From an uncultured Clostridia bacterium (GTDB taxonomy: Bacteria; Bacillota; Clostridia; Christensenellales; UBA1750): DNA of 64,000 nt. The DNA lies in contig CAJFMX010000002.1 of assembly GCA_904393115.1 (NCBI GenBank), forward strand, positions 108,952 to 172,951, written 5' to 3'. The translations under genes were made by a program, and so were the position numbers. The notes below the pieces were generated by a model, which was given only the letters and a program-made list of their open reading frames with translations, ran no database searches and had not been told where the DNA came from. This document shows, in pieces, positions 32,280 through 41,282 of the stretch; positions within the stretch are counted from its first letter, which is position 1, and the number at the start of each line of letters is the position of its first letter.

Positions 32280-33308
32280 CTATTTTTTTGTCCGGCGGTT
32301 GAGCAGCGGGAGCACGACGCGGTCCAGCGCCGCCTCTTCCGAGATGCGGCCGGACTTGAAGGCGAAGTCCATCTCCACGCACAGGTCGAGCAGGTCGCGC
32401 AGCTGCGCCTCGGTAAAGGCGCGCGTCTGCTTCTCGTAGAGCCAGATCATGTTCGGCCGGATTCCGGTCAGCGCCGGCAGCTCCCGGTCGGACAGGCCCT
32501 TTGCCTTGAGGAGCTTGTAGTAGAGCATCTGGCGGATGCGCGCGGTCAGCGGGGTGAGCAGCTGCACGGTGCCGGCGTCCTTCTTCTGGAGCATGCTCTG
32601 CAGAATCGTCAGCGCGCCGGGCGCATTGCCGTTGATCAGATGGTCAAAGAACGTGAAGAGCCGGTCCTCCACCGTGGGCGCGACGACGGCCTCCACGTCC
32701 TCCTCGGCGATCTCCGCCCGGTCGCCGACAAAGGCGAGCACCTTTTGCAGCTCCTGCAGGGTCGGGGTGAGCAGCGGGTCCACGCGGGAGAGGAAGAGGT
32801 CCGCCGCGCGGCGGTCCATGGTCTTCCCGTGCGCCTTGAGCTCCCGGCTGAGCCAGATGGACTTGTCCTTGGCGTCCAGCGGCGCAAAGTCCACGCGCCC
32901 GCCGAGGGAGTCGATCCGCGCGGCGACCTTGCGCGTCCGGTCGGCCTTTCCGCGGCAGAAGAAGACGAGAAACACGTGCGCCGGCAGGTCCGCGATGTAG
33001 GCGAGCAGGCGGTCCAGGCCGTCGTCCCGCGCGGCGCCCGGGGTCTTCAGGACCAAGGGGCTGTCCCGCACGACGACCAGGCGCAGGGGCGAGAGGAAGG
33101 GCAGCATCTCGCAGGCGTCCACGATCTCCCCGGCCGTGCTCTGCGCGCCGAGCGGCGTCTCGTTGAGTTCTTCCAATCCCTCCGGCAGGATTTTTTGGCG
33201 GATCTGGTGCAGCGCGCTGTCCTTGGTGTATTCCTCCTCCCCCTCCAGGAGCAGGACGCGCGGCAGCTCTCCGCCGCGGAGCTTGGAAAAGAAATCCTTG
33301 TAGTTCAT
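32280..33308 (-). CDS. holA: DNA polymerase III delta subunit
   Basis: A 342-residue clamp-loader subunit. The family pattern includes LLLEGEEEYTKDSALHQIRQKIL at the N-terminus, VVVRDSPLV and the C-terminal three-helix collar (SMLQKKDAGTVQLLTPLTARIRQMLYYKLL). It has no P-loop, as expected of delta. ATG with AAAAGGAGCGCCGTTTCCC. It sits 17 bp after the GerMN gene, probably read from the walR promoter as well as any internal one. Confidence 0.92.
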   Translation of the reverse strand: MNYKDFFSKLRGGELPRVLLLEGEEEYTKDSALHQIRQKILPEGLEELNETPLGAQSTAGEIVDACEMLPFLSPLRLVVVRDSPLVLKTPGAARDDGLDRLLAYIADLPAHVFLVFFCRGKADRTRKVAARIDSLGGRVDFAPLDAKDKSIWLSRELKAHGKTMDRRAADLFLSRVDPLLTPTLQELQKVLAFVGDRAEIAEEDVEAVVAPTVEDRLFTFFDHLINGNAPGALTILQSMLQKKDAGTVQLLTPLTARIRQMLYYKLLKAKGLSDRELPALTGIRPNMIWLYEKQTRAFTEAQLRDLLDLCVEMDFAFKSGRISEEAALDRVVLPLLNRRTKK

Positions 33309-33325
33309 GGGAAACGGCGCTCCTT

Positions 33326-34762
33326 TTAGCTCAGCGAGGTTTGGATGATGCCGGGATTGCGCACCAGGGGCGAGCGCAGGTTCAGCGCGCCGGCGAGCGA
33401 GTCGACCTTGACCCCTTCGACCAGAAACTGCACGCGGTTGACGCCCGCGTAAGCGGTCAGGGTATTGACCACGCTGAAGATGCAGCTCCGCTCCTGGTCG
33501 GCCGTGAGGCTGCTGAGCAGGTCGGCTCCGCCCTGCGTCAGGTTCACGATGGCGGTGTCGTCCATCATGGTCACGCCGCGAAGGCACTCCGCGGTAAACC
33601 CATCCGGGAAAACGGGCTGCGCCCCCTCCGGCACGTCCAGCAGCTGCTCCACCAGGTCCCGCAGCGTGGTTTCGTTCTGGGACACGGCGCGCGTGACCCA
33701 CAGCAGCCTGCCGTCCGCCTGGGGGAAGTAGAGGGCCACCGTGCGGCCGACCAGGCCCGCGTAGCGCTCGCGGTAGAGCAGGCGCTCGCCCGTGGCCCCG
33801 CCGGAGACGATGCTCTCGATGGGGCGGCGGTTGACGCGCACGCGCACCGCGACGGTCTCCGGCAAAAAGGTGGTCAGCGTCACGACGAGCGGCGCCATCT
33901 GCAAAAGGCGCTCGTTCTCATCGCCTGTCAGGGCCGCGCCGATCTCATAGGTGAAGCTGACGTCCAGGTACTGGGCGTCGCCGCTCTCCTCCTCCAAGGA
34001 GGGCAGGCCGTCCACGCGCGTGGCCGCCGGGTAGCAGCGGCGCATGGCCGCGGTGGAGGTCGGCCCGGCGATGAGCGCCTCCAGCACGGGGGTGGCCAGG
34101 TTCGAGCGGGTGAACGTCAGCTCCCGCACCTCGGCAAGGAGGAAGGGCGAGTCGCTGGCCGGGAAGTAGAGCGTGACGTTGCGGCGGAACGAATAGCTCT
34201 GCGAGCGCAGCGCGGCCACGCCCTCGTTCTCGTGCTCGACCCAGGCGGACTGCAGGTCCTCGTCAAAGCGCGTCATGGTGCCGGTGGGCAGGCCGTTTGT
34301 CGGCACCTCGCGCCCGTTAAAGAGCACGTTGACATACTCTACGCCGCCGGACTCGATCAGCGTATTTACCAGCGCCGCCTTCAGGCAAAAGATGTCGTAC
34401 TCCTGCATCAGGTCCACATCGCCGCCAAGGTCCACGGTCGCCACGTTCCCCGTCTGGGCCACGGTCACGACGTAGATGGTCGTGCGCCCGGTGAGGGCCG
34501 AGACCAGGTCCTCCGAAACGCTCTCCTTTAAGACCTCCTCGGCCAGCACCTCCAGCAGCGTCTCGCTGCCAAGGAGCGTCACGGAGCGCACCTCCGGCAC
34601 CAGGCGGTAGCGGTCTTCGCTCAGGCAGTAGACCACCGTGCTGCGGCGGCGCGCCACGCTGTCGTCCCGCACGTTGACGGGGCTTTCTGCAGCCCGCACC
34701 GGCAGCAGCCCCGCGCCCAGCAGGCACAGGCACAGCGCCAGCGCGGCAAAACGCTTTCTCAT
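33326..34762 (-). CDS. Secreted protein with repeated GerMN domains
   Basis: 478 residues with a signal peptide (cleavage near VRA-AE at 25). Three GerMN-type domains are suggested by repeated ESLVEALLxGP.../VDLTQG... blocks: SETLLEVLAEEVL...DVDLMQEYDIFCLKAALVNTL, then LATPVLEALIAGPTSTAA...LPETVAVRVRVNRRPI, then ETTLRDLVEQLLDVPEGAQPV...TAIVNLTQGGADLL. GerMN occurs in the spore germination protein GerM and the actinobacterial lipoprotein LpqB. No lipobox in this copy. AAGGAGGGTGCG precedes the ATG. Confidence 0.82.
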   Translation of the reverse strand: MRKRFAALALCLCLLGAGLLPVRAAESPVNVRDDSVARRRSTVVYCLSEDRYRLVPEVRSVTLLGSETLLEVLAEEVLKESVSEDLVSALTGRTTIYVVTVAQTGNVATVDLGGDVDLMQEYDIFCLKAALVNTLIESGGVEYVNVLFNGREVPTNGLPTGTMTRFDEDLQSAWVEHENEGVAALRSQSYSFRRNVTLYFPASDSPFLLAEVRELTFTRSNLATPVLEALIAGPTSTAAMRRCYPAATRVDGLPSLEEESGDAQYLDVSFTYEIGAALTGDENERLLQMAPLVVTLTTFLPETVAVRVRVNRRPIESIVSGGATGERLLYRERYAGLVGRTVALYFPQADGRLLWVTRAVSQNETTLRDLVEQLLDVPEGAQPVFPDGFTAECLRGVTMMDDTAIVNLTQGGADLLSSLTADQERSCIFSVVNTLTAYAGVNRVQFLVEGVKVDSLAGALNLRSPLVRNPGIIQTSLS

Positions 34763-34772
34763 CGCACCCTCC

Positions 34773-35753
34773 TTAGTATTCCGGGAACATGGTCTCCAGC
34801 GACTGGAAGCTCACCTTCCACACGTCCTCGCGGATCAGGCGGATGGGAAGGCCGGTGAGCTCCGCCATCTGCCCGCCGGCGTCCACATAGCCGATGTCCA
34901 CCAGCGCCACGGCGCGCTGCCCGTCTGGCGAGACGGTGGCCGGGCCCGCGAGCGCGTAGCTGACGACGGAGGCCTTGGCCGAGAGCATCTCGCTCAGCCT
35001 CTCGCGCGTCGGGGCGGGGGAGCCGTCGTAGTCGCGGTCGGCAAGGTAGTACTCCAGGCGGTCGTAGTCCTTCTCCACCAGCGAGCGCAGCACGATCTCC
35101 AGCGCGTTTTCCGGCGTCAGCAGCACGGACGTGTCCCGCGCCATGGGTTCTATGGTGCGGTCGCCGTTCTCCTCCCACCCGGCCTCGGCATACGTCAGGC
35201 GCTCGCCGTTGCCGGATCCGGTCCTGTCCACCAGGATCAGCACGCGGCTGTAGTTGCCAATGCCGGTGACGGTGTTTACGATGGCCTGCACCGCAAGGCG
35301 CCTGCGCGTGGCCTCGCCGTCGATGTCCTGCACCATCTCGTCCAGGAACTCGGAGGAGAGCGTGACGGAGAGGTAGCCGCTCTGCTCCTTGACGCTGACG
35401 ATCTCGGTCTCGGAGCTGATGAGGGCGCTGTACTGGTAGAGGGCGTCGTCCGGCCCGTCGATCAGGGCCTGTATGGCCATCTCCTCCAGCGTCTTTTCCG
35501 CCGTGACGGTGAACTCCTGCTCCACGGCGGCGAGCAGGTCCTCGGCCATGTAGCGGTAGTAGAGCGTCGCGGTGACGTTGCTGCCGTAGGCGTTGTCCTG
35601 GCTCTCGGGCAGTATGTCCTGCGTGTAGGCGCCCGCGTCGCCGTCCTCCCTTTCCACGATGCCGCCGTAATAGGCGCGCGTGCAGCCGCTAAGGGCGAGA
35701 AGCGCGCAAAGCAGCGCCGCAAAGAGGGAGATCTTCCAATTATTTCTTCTCAT
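34773..35753 (-). CDS. GerMN-domain lipoprotein, putative partner of the upstream kinase
   Basis: 326 residues with lipobox LALSGC (cysteine 24), so attached to the outer membrane face. The GerMN domain spans about 75-200 (EKTLEEMAIQALIDGPDDALYQYSALIS...VTLSSEFLDEM...VQAIVNTVTGIGNYSRVLILVD). The C-terminal part resembles the GerMN-following region of LpqB-like proteins. The start overlaps the kinase stop by 14 bp. By analogy with MtrAB-LpqB, it may modulate the sensor kinase. Confidence 0.85.
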   Translation of the reverse strand: MRRNNWKISLFAALLCALLALSGCTRAYYGGIVEREDGDAGAYTQDILPESQDNAYGSNVTATLYYRYMAEDLLAAVEQEFTVTAEKTLEEMAIQALIDGPDDALYQYSALISSETEIVSVKEQSGYLSVTLSSEFLDEMVQDIDGEATRRRLAVQAIVNTVTGIGNYSRVLILVDRTGSGNGERLTYAEAGWEENGDRTIEPMARDTSVLLTPENALEIVLRSLVEKDYDRLEYYLADRDYDGSPAPTRERLSEMLSAKASVVSYALAGPATVSPDGQRAVALVDIGYVDAGGQMAELTGLPIRLIREDVWKVSFQSLETMFPEY

Positions 35754-37272
35754 CGCTGTGCTCCTCCTGCGCCGGCGCCGGCGCCGTCTCTTCCTCCTCG
35801 TCGTCCACAAAGTCGGCGTAGGGGTCTTCCACCAGCGGCAGGTAGACGCGGAAGGTGGTGCCCACGTTCTCCTCGGACTCCACCTCGATGTCGCCGCCGT
35901 GCAGATGCACCATCGACTGCACGATGGAAAGCCCCAGCCCCGTGCCGCCGGTGGAGCGGGAGCGCGCCTTGTCCACGCGGTAGAAGCGCTCGAATATGTG
36001 CGGCAGGCTCTCCTTGGGGATGCCGATGCCGTTGTCTTTTACCTCGATGACGGCGCGCCCGCCGTCGGTGTAGAGGCGCACGCGCACCGTGCCGCCGCGG
36101 GGCGTATACTTTACCGCGTTGTCGCAGAGGTTATAGATGACCTGCTGCAGCTTGATCGGGTCGCCGTTGACAAAGCAGAGCTCGTCGCAGGAGGGCTCCA
36201 GCGCGATGCCGGCGCGGTTGGCCACCGGGCTCAAGCGGCTGAGCGTGTCAAAGAGCAGCTCGTCCAGGGCGATGGGCTCCATCTGCAGTTTCTCGCTGCG
36301 GCTGTCAAAGCGCACGATGGTAAGGAGGTCGCCGACGATGGAGCTCAGGCGGTCGATCTCCTGGTTGATGTCGCCGAGGAACTCGCGCGTCATGGTGGGG
36401 TCCGGCGTCTCCTGGTGGAGTATGGACTCGATCAGGATCTTCATGGCCGACAGCGGCGTCTTCAGCTCGTGCGAGGCGTTGGAGATGAAGTCGCTGCGCA
36501 TCTGGTCCATGTTCTGCAGCTTTTCGCTCATCATGTTGAATGTGCGGCCGAGCTGGGCGATCTCGTCGTTGCCGCGGGGGTTGGCGCGGACGGTAAAGCC
36601 CGTGCGCGCGGTCTGCTGCATGACGGTGTTGAGCTCGTTGACGGGCCGCAAAATGAGGGCGCTGAAATACAGCCCCACCGCAAGCACAATGACGAGCACG
36701 ACGACGAAGAAGAGTATGATGTTGTTCTGGATCTCGTCCAGGCTGCGCGTCAGGTCCTGCAGGGAGGAGACCATCATCACCGCGCCGATGAGCCTGCCGT
36801 TGTCCGTCACGGCGCAGGTGTAGTAGCCGATCCACTCGCCGTGGGAGAGGGCGAAGTCCTCGCTCTGCACGCGGTGAAAGCCGTAGGAGCGGTCGCGCTG
36901 GTGGTTGGTGATGTCCGTGATCTCGCCGTGCCCAAGGCGCACGCCGTTGAGCTCGGAGAGGCTGTCCACCCAGACGGTGCCCGTCTCGTCCGTGACCAGC
37001 AGCCGCGCCCCCGTCTCCCGCCCGCGCTCCACCAATGTGGAGTAGAGCGCGTCGGCGTTGGCGCGGGCCACGTCCGGCGTCACCTCCAGGGCCAGGGCGT
37101 CGACCACGGCCAGCTCTTCGCTCACGCGCTGGTTGACAAGGTACGTGCCGGTAACGTTCATCACCGCCCAGACCACCAGGCCGAACGTGATGCCGATCAG
37201 CCCCATGTAGACCAGCAGCAGCTTCCAGCGGATGCTGAAGCGCGGCTTATTTATCGGTGAAATAGTACCCAA
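35740..37272 (-). CDS. walK: Sensor histidine kinase, WalK/VicK-like
   Basis: 510 residues. Transmembrane helices about 14-40 and 184-207 flank an extracellular sensor domain. HAMP about 208-258, then the H box SHELKTPL with phosphoacceptor H268. N box NLCDNAVKYT, G1 DNGIGIP, F FERFYRVD and G2 GTGLGLSIV follow. Acidic tail. There is no clear PAS domain, unlike B. subtilis WalK, so orthology to WalK is by context and similarity. The frame opens at a TTG overlapping the walR stop by 26 bp. Confidence 0.88.
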   Translation of the reverse strand: MGTISPINKPRFSIRWKLLLVYMGLIGITFGLVVWAVMNVTGTYLVNQRVSEELAVVDALALEVTPDVARANADALYSTLVERGRETGARLLVTDETGTVWVDSLSELNGVRLGHGEITDITNHQRDRSYGFHRVQSEDFALSHGEWIGYYTCAVTDNGRLIGAVMMVSSLQDLTRSLDEIQNNIILFFVVVLVIVLAVGLYFSALILRPVNELNTVMQQTARTGFTVRANPRGNDEIAQLGRTFNMMSEKLQNMDQMRSDFISNASHELKTPLSAMKILIESILHQETPDPTMTREFLGDINQEIDRLSSIVGDLLTIVRFDSRSEKLQMEPIALDELLFDTLSRLSPVANRAGIALEPSCDELCFVNGDPIKLQQVIYNLCDNAVKYTPRGGTVRVRLYTDGGRAVIEVKDNGIGIPKESLPHIFERFYRVDKARSRSTGGTGLGLSIVQSMVHLHGGDIEVESEENVGTTFRVYLPLVEDPYADFVDDEEEETAPAPAQEEHSDEKK

Positions 37273-37936
37273 CTCCCCACTTGGTCAATATGTATTCGGG
37301 CTTGGAGGGCGTGGGCTCGATCTTCTCGCGCAGGCGGCGGATGTGCACGTCCACGGTGCGCAGGTCGCCGTTGTACTCGTTGCTCCACAGCGCCTCCAGG
37401 AGCTGCTCGCGGTTGTAGACCTTGCCGCGGTTGGTGATGAGCAGGCGCAGCATGTCAAACTCCTTGACGGTGAGGTTGACTTCCTTGCCCTTGAGGGTGA
37501 CGGAGCGCAGGTCCTGGTTGACGCTTAAATCGTGCACGGTGATGGTGTTGCTCTCCTCCCGCTCCCTGGGCGCGCCCATGCGGCGCAGGATCGTCTTGAT
37601 GCGCGCCTTTACCTCCAAAATATTGAAGGGCTTTGTCATGTAGTCGTCCGCGCCGTACTCAAGGCCCAGGATCTTGTCCATGTCCTCGCCCTTGGCCGTG
37701 AGCATGATGATGGGCACGTCCGAGGTCTCGCGGATGCGCTGGCAGACCTCGATGCCGTCCATCACCGGCAGCATCACGTCCAGCAGGATCAGGTCCACGC
37801 CGCCCTTTTGGAACTCCTCCAGCGCCTGCGCGCCGTCGGCGGCGGTGACGATCTCATACCCGTCCTGTTCCAGTGAAAATTTCAGTCCCTTGATGATGGC
37901 CGGCTCGTCGTCCACCAACAGCAATCGCTTCGCCAC
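37247..37936 (-). CDS. walR: OmpR-family response regulator, WalR-like
   Basis: 229 residues. Receiver domain with D53 (LLDVMLPVMDG), switch T80 in IIMLTAKGED and K102 in YMTKPF. C-terminal winged helix with VNLTVKEFDMLRLL and RTVDVHIRRLREKIE. The GTG at 37936 is preferred over upstream starts because GAAGGGAGTTTTGAC lies just before it. It heads a leftward operon of up to eight genes. Confidence 0.9.
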   Translation of the reverse strand: MAKRLLLVDDEPAIIKGLKFSLEQDGYEIVTAADGAQALEEFQKGGVDLILLDVMLPVMDGIEVCQRIRETSDVPIIMLTAKGEDMDKILGLEYGADDYMTKPFNILEVKARIKTILRRMGAPREREESNTITVHDLSVNQDLRSVTLKGKEVNLTVKEFDMLRLLITNRGKVYNREQLLEALWSNEYNGDLRTVDVHIRRLREKIEPTPSKPEYILTKWGVGYYFTDK

Positions 37937-38008
37937 GTCAAAACTCCCTTCCACGCGCATGCCCGCGCGCCCCTCATTCTCGCGCCGTGCTCGGGCGCTC
38001 TTTTGCTT

Positions 38009-38038
38009 ATTGTAACATCGCTTATGGGCAGATTGCAA
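38009..38038 (-). promoter_or_regulatory. Promoter of the walR operon
   Basis: TTGCAA, 18 bp, TACAAT on the minus strand, 73 bp before walR. Confidence 0.72.
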
Positions 38039-38132
38039 ACAAAACTTACCTTTCCCCCTCGCATTCTCCGCGTTTTCCGCGCGTTTCTGCGGGAAAATGC
38101 CGGGTTGAAACAACTCTTAAACAAACTTGCGC

Positions 38133-38161
38133 TGTACAGAAACGCGCTTTGGTGCTATACT
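38133..38161 (+). promoter_or_regulatory. Promoter of the D,D-carboxypeptidase gene
   Basis: TGTACA, 17 bp, TATACT with extended TGC. Divergent from walR, so the regulator could act on it. Confidence 0.65.
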
Positions 38162-38196
38162 CATAAAAAATGCCTTGTTGAGAGGGATGGTCTTTT

Positions 38197-39822
38197 TTGT
38201 CGCAAAGATGGCTGAAAATCCGATGGATTCTGGCGCTGACGCTCCTGCTCGTGCTCCTGCCGCAGGTCTGCTTCGCCGAAGATTATAGCGCGGATCCCAA
38301 CAAGTACCCGGCGGATTACGACGCCGATCATCCGGAGCGCCTGGATGCCGACATGCTCTACGCCACGAGCGCCGTGGCCGTGGACGTCGGCAGCGGCCGC
38401 GTGCTCTTCAGCAAGGAAGCGGACCGCAAAATCTATCCCGCTTCCACCACAAAGGTCATGACCGCCATCCTCGCCCTGGAGAATCTGGACCTGGACCAGG
38501 TCGTGACCGTTTCCAAAAACGTCATGGTCGGCGAAAGCTCGATCTATCTGCAGGAGGGCGAGAGCATCACGGTGCGCGACCTCATGTACGGCCTGCTGCT
38601 CAAGAGCGGCAACGACGCGGGCGTGGCTCTGGCCGAGGCGGTCGCCGGGTCCGTGGACGCCTTTGCGGACATGATGAACGCCCGGGCCGAGGAACTGGGC
38701 TGCACGAACACCCACTTCACCACGCCGCACGGCCTGCCGGACCCCAACCACTACACCACGGCGGAGGACTACTACAAGGTCTTCCTGGAGGCCATTCAGA
38801 ACGAAACCTTCCTGGAGATCATCCAAACGCCGGAGTATACCATCCATGCCACAAAGCCCGACGGCACGGTCCGCAACTATTCCTTCGACAACGGCAACCG
38901 CATGCTGCCCGGCACGGAGGACGAGTTCTCCTACGAATACATGATCGGCGGAAAGACCGGCTTTACCAACGCCGCGCAGAGCGCGTTCGTCTCCCTGAGC
39001 GAAAAGGACGGCCTGCAGGTGGCCACGGTCGTCTTCGGATCGACGACCGAGGGCAAGTGGATCGACACCAGGCACCTGGCGGATTACGTCTTTGCCGCCT
39101 ATTCCGCGCTGCCCTTCTCGGAAATCTATTCCTCCCACCCCTTTACGGCGGAGGTTTCCGGCGCGCAGGACCCGGACAACGCGACGCTGACGCTCAACCT
39201 CGCCAACCCGGACGATCCGCAGATCCAGAACTTCCTCTGCACCAGCGCGGAGGCGAGCGACATCGCCGCGAACTTCTCCCAGTACGCGACCGTGACCTAT
39301 GCGAATGATACGCTCACCGCGCCGATCCAGGAGGGCGAGGTCGTCGGCCAGCTCCACTTTCAATACGAGGGAATGGACGAAATCGTTCTGGACCTGGTAG
39401 CGGCGAACACGGTTGCGGCGCCCATTGCCGAGATTCCCTCCACAACGCCCATCAGCAACTCCGTTTCGGACGGCGGCGTCTCCGTCGTCACCACCGACGT
39501 CGCAATCCAGGGCTGGTCCCCGCTCTATCTGCTCGTGATCATCCCGGTGGTGCTGTTCTTCATCCTGGTCGTCTGGCTGATCGCGGAGATCCGCCGCGCG
39601 CGCCGCGTCAAGCGGGAGATGGAGCGCGCGCGCCGCACGGAGGAGGTCAAGCGCCGCCGCGCCCAGCTGGAATACCAGCACCTGCAGACCAACCCCCTCC
39701 CCCGCTCGCAGCGGCCCATGCAGCAGCAGCCCCGCCCGCGCTATGGCGCGCCCGGCCAGCCCCAGCGCCCCTTGCGCCAGGATCGGCCGTCGTATTATCG
39801 TCCCTCGCATCGGGAACGCTGA
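38197..39822 (+). CDS. D-alanyl-D-alanine carboxypeptidase (DacF/PBP5-like)
   Basis: 541 residues. Signal peptide 1-27 (CFA-ED). Peptidase S11 domain with S83-TTK86, SGN and KTGFT motifs. A beta-rich C-terminal domain, a transmembrane anchor about 453-476, and a cytoplasmic Arg/Gln/Pro-rich tail follow. The C-terminal helix-in-and-tail differs from the amphipathic anchor of standard PBP5. It trims the terminal D-Ala from peptidoglycan stem peptides. TTG start with GAGAGGGATGG upstream; the ATG at 38187 is out of frame. Confidence 0.9.
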   Translation: MSQRWLKIRWILALTLLLVLLPQVCFAEDYSADPNKYPADYDADHPERLDADMLYATSAVAVDVGSGRVLFSKEADRKIYPASTTKVMTAILALENLDLDQVVTVSKNVMVGESSIYLQEGESITVRDLMYGLLLKSGNDAGVALAEAVAGSVDAFADMMNARAEELGCTNTHFTTPHGLPDPNHYTTAEDYYKVFLEAIQNETFLEIIQTPEYTIHATKPDGTVRNYSFDNGNRMLPGTEDEFSYEYMIGGKTGFTNAAQSAFVSLSEKDGLQVATVVFGSTTEGKWIDTRHLADYVFAAYSALPFSEIYSSHPFTAEVSGAQDPDNATLTLNLANPDDPQIQNFLCTSAEASDIAANFSQYATVTYANDTLTAPIQEGEVVGQLHFQYEGMDEIVLDLVAANTVAAPIAEIPSTTPISNSVSDGGVSVVTTDVAIQGWSPLYLLVIIPVVLFFILVVWLIAEIRRARRVKREMERARRTEEVKRRRAQLEYQHLQTNPLPRSQRPMQQQPRPRYGAPGQPQRPLRQDRPSYYRPSHRER

Positions 39823-39860
39823 AAGCACTTGCATTTCCAAGAAAGGAAGGATTGGGCAGC

Positions 39861-40628
39861 ATGTCCGAGCAGCGCAAGAACCGCAAGAGGGGGATTCTCC
39901 TCGCCGGCGTTCTGATTTTGGCGATTGCAGCGCTTGCCGCGCTCTATTTCTGGCTCAAAGCCAACGGCTATCTGGAGATCTTCACCTCGGTGGAGGCGCT
40001 GCAGGCGTATGTGCGCGGCTTTGGCGCCTGGGCCCCGGCGATCTTCATCCTCCTGCAGATCGCGCAGGTCATCTTCGCGCCCATTCCCGGCAACGTCACG
40101 ACGCTGGCCGGCGGCGCGCTGTTCGGCTTCTGGCCCTCGTTCTTCTACAGCACGGTCGCCATCTTTCTCGGCTCCCTCGTCGCCTTTGGCATCGGCCGGT
40201 ACTGCGGCAAGCCCATCGTCTACAAGCTGGCCTCCCCGGCCATCGTCGACAAGTACCTCAACGTCCTTGCCGGGAAGCAGCGGCTGACGCTCGCCCTGCT
40301 CTTCCTCTTCCCTTTCTTTCCGGACGATGTGCTCTGCCTGCTCGCGGGCCTTACGGGGTACAGCTGGTCCTGGTTTGCGGTCATGGTCCTTTTGACGCGG
40401 CCGTGGGGGACGATCGTCTCGGCCCTGGTCGGCTCCGGCAGCCTCTCCATCCCCTTGTGGGGCTGGGCGATCCTCGTGGTGGCCGCCGTCGCGGCGATGG
40501 TCTTCTCGATCAAGTACGGCAGCCGGATGGAGGACCTGCTCCTGGAAAAGATTCGCGGCCGCAAAAAGGGCGGCAAGCGCGAAAGGGCTCCGCACGCGCC
40601 CGCAGAGGAAGGCCCGGCAAAGAAATAA
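39861..40628 (+). CDS. TVP38/TMEM64 (DedA-superfamily) membrane protein
   Basis: A 255-residue polytopic protein. IFAPIPGNVTTLAGGALFGFWPSFFYSTVAIFLGS is the TVP38/VTT core with the conserved PGN(V)xxxAGGxLFG motif. FPFFPDDVLCLLAGLT marks the second re-entrant region. The family includes lipid scramblase and transport functions. ATG with GGAAGGATTGGGCAGC. A basic-acidic tail follows. Role in this organism unknown. Confidence 0.87.
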   Translation: MSEQRKNRKRGILLAGVLILAIAALAALYFWLKANGYLEIFTSVEALQAYVRGFGAWAPAIFILLQIAQVIFAPIPGNVTTLAGGALFGFWPSFFYSTVAIFLGSLVAFGIGRYCGKPIVYKLASPAIVDKYLNVLAGKQRLTLALLFLFPFFPDDVLCLLAGLTGYSWSWFAVMVLLTRPWGTIVSALVGSGSLSIPLWGWAILVVAAVAAMVFSIKYGSRMEDLLLEKIRGRKKGGKRERAPHAPAEEGPAKK

Positions 40629-40644
40629 ATTCCGGAGGGGAACG

Positions 40645-40821
40645 ATGGGACGGAAGTGTGCGCTTTTCTTTGACATCCTTCTCGTGTTGGCCGCAGCGGC
40701 CGTGTGCGTCTATACATTCGCTCTGCAAAAGCGGATCGCCTATTTCGCCGCGATTGTCGCCGTGTGCGGAACGGTCGCCTTCCTGGTGCGCGATCTTTGG
40801 GCGCTGAAAAACGGAAAATAA
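40645..40821 (+). CDS. Small two-helix membrane protein
   Basis: 58 residues, ATG with CCGGAGGGGAACG, 16 bp after the TVP38 gene. Two hydrophobic stretches (FFDILLVLAAAAVCVYTFAL and AYFAAIVAVCGTVAFLV) separated by a short basic loop, with a charged C-terminus. No family recognised. A terminator follows directly. Confidence 0.65.
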   Translation: MGRKCALFFDILLVLAAAAVCVYTFALQKRIAYFAAIVAVCGTVAFLVRDLWALKNGK

Positions 40822-40827
40822 CAAACA

Positions 40828-40854
40828 AAAAAGGGGGCGGTTGGATCCGTCCCC
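40828..40854. terminator. Bidirectional terminator
   Basis: GGGGGCGG and CCGTCCCC around TTGGAT. On the minus strand CCGCCCCC is followed by TTTTTTG, suiting the convergent small gene. Confidence 0.78.
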
Positions 40855-40873
40855 ATCGTTTTGCTGTGCGGTC

Positions 40874-41068
40874 TCACTTGACCAGGAAGTCCTCGCTGCG
40901 GTAGAAGTTTTCCTCCCCCTGCTCGCCTCCCGGGCAGTCGTCGCCCAGAAGCTGTGCAAGCTGAAGATCCCGATCCTCCTCGGGCAGGGCAAAGGGAAAG
41001 ACGAGCTTGTCCAGAACCGTGAGCCTGGGCGCTTCTCCCCACTGTGCTTCCACATTGCGAACGAACAT
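40874..41068 (-). CDS. Small acidic hypothetical protein
   Basis: 64 residues, ATG with TGGAGGAGGCGGATCGCC. Contains LDKLVFPFALPEEDRDLQLAQLLGDD and an acidic tail. No family known. It has a good promoter and terminator of its own, and a 5' leader of about 85 nt with an AAAACC-GGC-GGTTTT hairpin, which supports it being a real gene. Confidence 0.6.
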   Translation of the reverse strand: MFVRNVEAQWGEAPRLTVLDKLVFPFALPEEDRDLQLAQLLGDDCPGGEQGEENFYRSEDFLVK

Positions 41069-41157
41069 GGCGATCCGCCTCCTCCAAAAGTCCAACGGGA
41101 TGGCAGGGCCGTCTGTGCGGGAAAACCGGCGGTTTTGCCGCATCTCCCTGCATCCAT

Positions 41158-41186
41158 AGTATACCACGGCGCGGCCGTTTTGTCAC
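41158..41186 (-). promoter_or_regulatory. Promoter of the small acidic protein gene
   Basis: GTGACA, 17 bp, TATACT with extended TGG on the minus strand. Confidence 0.72.
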
Positions 41187-41241
41187 GCATAATTCGAAAA
41201 TGGATGAACTTGCATCAAATCCTGCAACCTTATGCACGAGG

Positions 41242-41282
41242 GCCCAAAATGGGCTTGACAACGGGAAATCCCCTGGTATAAT
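41242..41282 (+). promoter_or_regulatory. Promoter of the his operon with an abutting palindrome
   Basis: TTGACA (41255), 16 bp, TATAAT (41277) with extended TGG: a near-consensus promoter. GCCCA-AAA-TGGGC (41242-41254) abuts the -35 and could be an operator. There is no room for a T-box leader. Confidence 0.8.
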
